Shown here: in pieces, positions 61,405 through 64,000 of the stretch
Numbering within the stretch: position 1 is the first letter of the stretch
Layout of the letters: every line of letters starts with the position of its first letter
From: an uncultured Bacteroides sp.
GTDB taxonomy: Bacteria > Bacteroidota > Bacteroidia > Bacteroidales > Bacteroidaceae
DNA: 64,000 nt
Reading direction: 5' to 3'
NCBI RefSeq assembly: GCF_937912035.1
Contig: NZ_CALDPF010000035.1
Coordinates: 124,001-188,000 of the forward strand
Position numbers and translations under genes: made by a program
Notes under the pieces: generated by a model
Seen by the model: the letters and a program-made list of their open reading frames with translations, nothing else
Told to the model about the DNA's origin: nothing
Database searches by the model: none

Positions 61405-61995
61405 ATGTTAGAAGATATATTTCAAGTAAAATCAAATAATATTACTCCCGAGAAAGGCAGAATATTACTTGCATCGCCTTTGCTTAATGATTACCATTTC
61501 GCACGTACAGTGATACTTATGGTGAACCATGGAGATAACGGCGACATGGGTGTTGTCTTGAATAAAGACTTCAGATACCATGTTTCATTGAACGACCTGG
61601 TAAAAGATCTGGAAGATGTACCTGCAATACCGGTCTATAAAGGAGGCCCCGTGGGACGTGACACGATGTTCTTCATACACGATATTGAAGAAATAAAAGA
61701 CTCGCTTCCTTTGAAAAACGGATTGTTCATGAATGGCGATTTCAATCAGATGATAGATTATATCAAATCCGGTAATCCAATTTCAGATAGAGTACGTTTC
61801 TATCTAGGTTATGCCGGATGGGAAGAAGGACAGTTGCAGTCCGAAATGGAAGAAGACACATGGATTGTGAGCGAACTTCCGAAAGACAGACTGTTCAAGG
61901 AAAACTACAGGTCATTATGGATGAACTGCATGAATGACATGGGAGAGCCATACAGCACATGGGCTAAATATCCCAAATTTCCAACAATGAACTGA
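61405..61995 (+). CDS. YqgE/AlgH family protein
   Basis: This 196-residue protein belongs to the DUF179 family. The characteristic N-terminus is GRILLASPLLNDYHFARTVI, then LMVNHGDNGDMGVVLNK, with VYKGGPVGRDTMFFIH and FYLGYAGWEEGQLQSEMEED later. Members are widespread and of unsettled function. It follows the acetyltransferase by 23 bases and is probably cotranscribed. Confidence 0.92.
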   Translation: MLEDIFQVKSNNITPEKGRILLASPLLNDYHFARTVILMVNHGDNGDMGVVLNKDFRYHVSLNDLVKDLEDVPAIPVYKGGPVGRDTMFFIHDIEEIKDSLPLKNGLFMNGDFNQMIDYIKSGNPISDRVRFYLGYAGWEEGQLQSEMEEDTWIVSELPKDRLFKENYRSLWMNCMNDMGEPYSTWAKYPKFPTMN

Positions 61996-61999
61996 GGTA

Positions 62000-62515
62000 C
62001 TACCTGTCGGCTATCTTCTGAAACATACAAACATCATAATACTGCTGTCCTCGACGTATCCACAACTTGAGGACGGCAGTTTCTGTAAATCCGCAAGAAA
62101 GGAAAGTTTCACGCCCGGCCTCATTATCACATCTTACATACGCATACAGCTGGTTCATGCTCAAAAATCCGAAACAGTGTTCCTCTATCATACGGAGAGC
62201 ATTTCGCCCAATACCCTTTCCTCTGAATTCGGACAATACTACAATTCCAACCTCAGCCCTGTTATTACGCACATCAAAATCGAATACATCCACTATTCCA
62301 GCCACCTTTCCGTCAGGCAATACAATCATCAGCCTCAACTGTTTGTCGGTAAATATATCGTTAGTGTTGGTGGCAATATACTGTTTCATCTGATAGCGTG
62401 AATAAGGTCCGGTATTATCACCATTATGTATCCACAAATCCGAATCATTTTCTATATCCAGCATGATGCCAAGATCTTCCGGTTCTGGGGCACGAAGTAT
62501 TATATCCATACTCAT
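62000..62515 (-). CDS. GNAT acetyltransferase (SpeG/RimJ-like)
   Basis: This 171-residue N-acetyltransferase has ILRAPEPEDLGIMLDIENDS at the N-terminus, GIVDVFDFDVRNNRAEVGI, then the acetyl-CoA binding motif LSEFRGKGIGRNALRMIEEH. DNEAGRETFLSCGFTETAVL lies near the end. The WIHNGDNTGPYSRYQMKQYI segment resembles ribosomal-protein or spermidine acetyltransferases. Its start overlaps the stop of the upstream membrane-protein gene by 4 bases. Confidence 0.87.
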   Translation of the reverse strand: MSMDIILRAPEPEDLGIMLDIENDSDLWIHNGDNTGPYSRYQMKQYIATNTNDIFTDKQLRLMIVLPDGKVAGIVDVFDFDVRNNRAEVGIVVLSEFRGKGIGRNALRMIEEHCFGFLSMNQLYAYVRCDNEAGRETFLSCGFTETAVLKLWIRRGQQYYDVCMFQKIADR

Positions 62516-62976
62516 GATTCCTCCTCTTCCTTAAGCAAGTCTAGTTCCGAAAGCAGTCTTTTCTTACCCGGTACACAGAACATCGAGGCTAGTACTGCCA
62601 TTGCACCGCAAAGCAGGCCTGTTGTATCCATGGTCCAGTAATACAGAGATATATTGAATACAGCCACTACCAAAAGCAGTATAATCCTTACCTCACTCCA
62701 ACGGCGGTAACTCTTCAAAGCACTATCAATATCAAGGTTCCTGATATATTTTGTCAGCGACAGATTGAATATACGCAACGACATAGGGATAAGGCATATT
62801 GCAAGTAACACTCCGGTCAACTGGGCAACATATACAGCTTTGGAATCACCAACCAGAGCTCCTTCCTCCAGAATACCGTTTTCATATCCAGCTATCAGGC
62901 ATATAATAATTACCCATGTAACAGCAAACTCTATTTTAAGCAGTCTAAGCAATCTGTCTATTTTCTTTTCCATCAT
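62512..62976 (-). CDS. Four-helix membrane protein, unknown
   Basis: The 154-residue protein has four predicted transmembrane helices: FAVTWVIIICLIAGYENG, VYVAQLTGVLLAICLIPMSL, IILLLVVAVFNISLYYWTM and LLCGAMAVLASMFCVP. The C-terminal tail is short and charged. No family is certain. It is translationally coupled to the acetyltransferase downstream and lies 15 bases after recR, so the three form an operon. Confidence 0.75.
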   Translation of the reverse strand: MMEKKIDRLLRLLKIEFAVTWVIIICLIAGYENGILEEGALVGDSKAVYVAQLTGVLLAICLIPMSLRIFNLSLTKYIRNLDIDSALKSYRRWSEVRIILLLVVAVFNISLYYWTMDTTGLLCGAMAVLASMFCVPGKKRLLSELDLLKEEEES

Positions 62977-62991
62977 TCAATTTTCATTTTA

Positions 62992-63609
62992 TCACATTTT
63001 ACCTGTAAACTCAATCCTGTTTACTATAGAACGTCCCAAAGTAACCTCATCTGTGTATTGCAGTTCATCACCTATCGAAATACCACGCGAAATCACGGAC
63101 ACCTTCACATCAAGTCCGCTCAGTTTGCGGAAGATATAGAAGTTGGTACTGTCACCCTCCATAGTAGAGCTCAATGCCAGAATTATCTCTTTCACTCCAC
63201 CGGCCTTTACACGATCCACAAGACTGTCTATCTGCAAATCATTCGGCCCCACACCATCCATAGGAGAAATCACACCGCCCAGCACATGATACAATCCGTT
63301 AAACTGCTGGGTATTCTCTACAGCCATCACATCGCGGATATTTTCAACCACGCACACAATTGAAGAATCGCGCGAAGGAGTGGAACATATCCGGCAGATA
63401 TCCGTATCCGAAATATTATGGCATACCTTACAGTATTTCACCTCATGCTTTAATGTGACTATCGCATTGCCGAACGCCTCTACGGCCTCGGTATCCTGAC
63501 GCAAAAGATGAAGGACAAGACGCATCGCAGTCTTTCTTCCTATACCCGGCAATCGTGAAAACTCGTCAACGGCCTTTTCCAAAAGTACCGATGGATATTG
63601 TTGGTTCAT
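62992..63609 (-). CDS. recR: Recombination protein RecR
   Basis: The 205-residue protein has normal length. RecR works with RecF/RecO to load RecA at gaps. An N-terminal helix-hairpin-helix (LPGIGRKTAMRLVLHLL) is followed by the zinc finger CKVCHNISDTDICRICSTP. The Toprim domain (~80-175) has IVCVVENIRDVMAVE and LALSSTMEGDSTNFYI. The C-terminus includes SRGISIGDELQYTDEVTLGR. Confidence 0.96.
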   Translation of the reverse strand: MNQQYPSVLLEKAVDEFSRLPGIGRKTAMRLVLHLLRQDTEAVEAFGNAIVTLKHEVKYCKVCHNISDTDICRICSTPSRDSSIVCVVENIRDVMAVENTQQFNGLYHVLGGVISPMDGVGPNDLQIDSLVDRVKAGGVKEIILALSSTMEGDSTNFYIFRKLSGLDVKVSVISRGISIGDELQYTDEVTLGRSIVNRIEFTGKM

Positions 63610-63668
63610 TGTGTCTTTTTTTGAGTTTGTTAGTTTACTTCAAGCCGCAAAAATACAAAAAATCTGAT

Positions 63669-63676
63669 TATCTTTG
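63669..63676 (+). promoter_or_regulatory. -7 box for the symporter gene
   Basis: TATCTTTG lies 21 bases before the ATG at 63697; no clear -33. Confidence 0.5.
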
Positions 63677-63696
63677 TGCTTTAATTTACTATTAAC

Positions 63697-64000
63697 ATGA
63701 ACGGCATATTCATTCTAATTACAATAATAATCTATTTCGGAATATTACTTGGCATATCGCGTATAACTGCACGCAGACATTCGGACAACGATGCATTCTT
63801 CCGTGGCAACCGCCAGTCACCATGGTATATAGTATCATTCGGAATGATAGGTGCATCACTGTCCGGAGTAACATTCGTTTCTGTACCAGGCATGGTGAAA
63901 AATATAGACATGACCTACATGCAGACATGTATGGGCTTCTTTGTGGGCTATCTGATAATTGCCCACGTACTCCTACCCCTATACTATAAGCTGAACCTTA
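63697..64000 (+). CDS. Sodium:solute symporter family protein, N-terminal part (runs off window end)
   Basis: An open frame of 101 codons starts at the ATG at 63697 and leaves the window. Helices FILITIIIYFGILLGISRI, WYIVSFGMIGASLSGVTFV and TCMGFFVGYLIIAHVLLPLY match TM1-TM3 of the SSS family. The conserved FFRGNRQSPWYIVSFGM and GASLSGVTFVSVPGMV are at the first Na+-binding helix break. Substrate unknown. Confidence 0.88.
   Translation, partial: MNGIFILITIIIYFGILLGISRITARRHSDNDAFFRGNRQSPWYIVSFGMIGASLSGVTFVSVPGMVKNIDMTYMQTCMGFFVGYLIIAHVLLPLYYKLNL

Overview
The window looks like a chromosome segment of a Bacteroidaceae species (Bacteroides or Phocaeicola type). The evidence is the recurring TAnnTTTG -7 boxes upstream of genes, the general lack of Shine-Dalgarno sequences, typical family proteins (RprXY, GGGtGRT protein, DUF3843, DUF3871, SusC-style carboxypeptidase-regulatory plus TonB receptor) and moderate AT richness. 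No rRNA or tRNA gene was seen, and no CRISPR array.

Layout. 1-9.9 kb: start of a secreted PD40/S41-type peptidase, mfd, a TPR protein, a nitroreductase, and B12-dependent ribonucleotide reductase (nrdJ). 9.9-17.3 kb: folB, then a complete tryptophan operon trpB-E-G-D-C-F-A. The operon is preceded by a -33/-7 promoter, a 20-residue leader peptide with two adjacent Trp codons, and a terminator with a mutually exclusive pairing partner, which together form a classical attenuator. 17.6-23.3 kb: cytoplasmic L-asparaginase, the RprY/RprX two-component pair, and a strongly expressed-looking pair encoding an Fe-S scaffold-like protein and the GGGtGRT protein. 23.1-38.4 kb: an AT-rich integrated element of about 15.2 kb. 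38.7-64 kb: DUF3843 protein, lipoprotein, HU-like protein, polyprenol-phosphate mannosyltransferase, dihydroorotase, a stand-alone MetH reactivation domain, metallophosphoesterase, acyltransferase, ThrE-type exporter, an RND efflux operon, a TonB receptor with a His-rich partner, a large NPCBM-repeat protein, acetyltransferases, YqgE, recR and the start of a sodium:solute symporter.

The most notable feature is the element inserted in the 3' end of the GGGtGRT gene. The left junction keeps an intact gene whose last ~59 codons appear to be element-derived. The right junction holds the displaced native 3' end, about 96% identical, which has lost its stop codon. The element carries an IntDOT-like tyrosine recombinase lacking catalytic Arg I, repeated GCAGCCCATTT motifs at both ends (candidate integrase arm sites), an SF2-helicase-like protein with a degenerate Walker A, a putative winged-helix replication protein, a DUF3871 protein, a YefM/YoeB toxin-antitoxin pair, a RadC-family protein, and a right-hand cargo block. 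That block contains a 109-bp nested hairpin with a promoter in front of it, a 36-residue membrane peptide, a J-domain-like protein, two unknown proteins and a NACHT NTPase, and is a good candidate anti-phage module. No relaxase or conjugation gene is visible, so the element would need helper functions to move between cells.

Other structure worth noting: two arrays of ~21-bp palindromic units (core CACGnnCGTG) at 15.8 and 41.4 kb, a pair of related 59-bp sequences with inverted ends inside the element, and several long intergenic palindromes.
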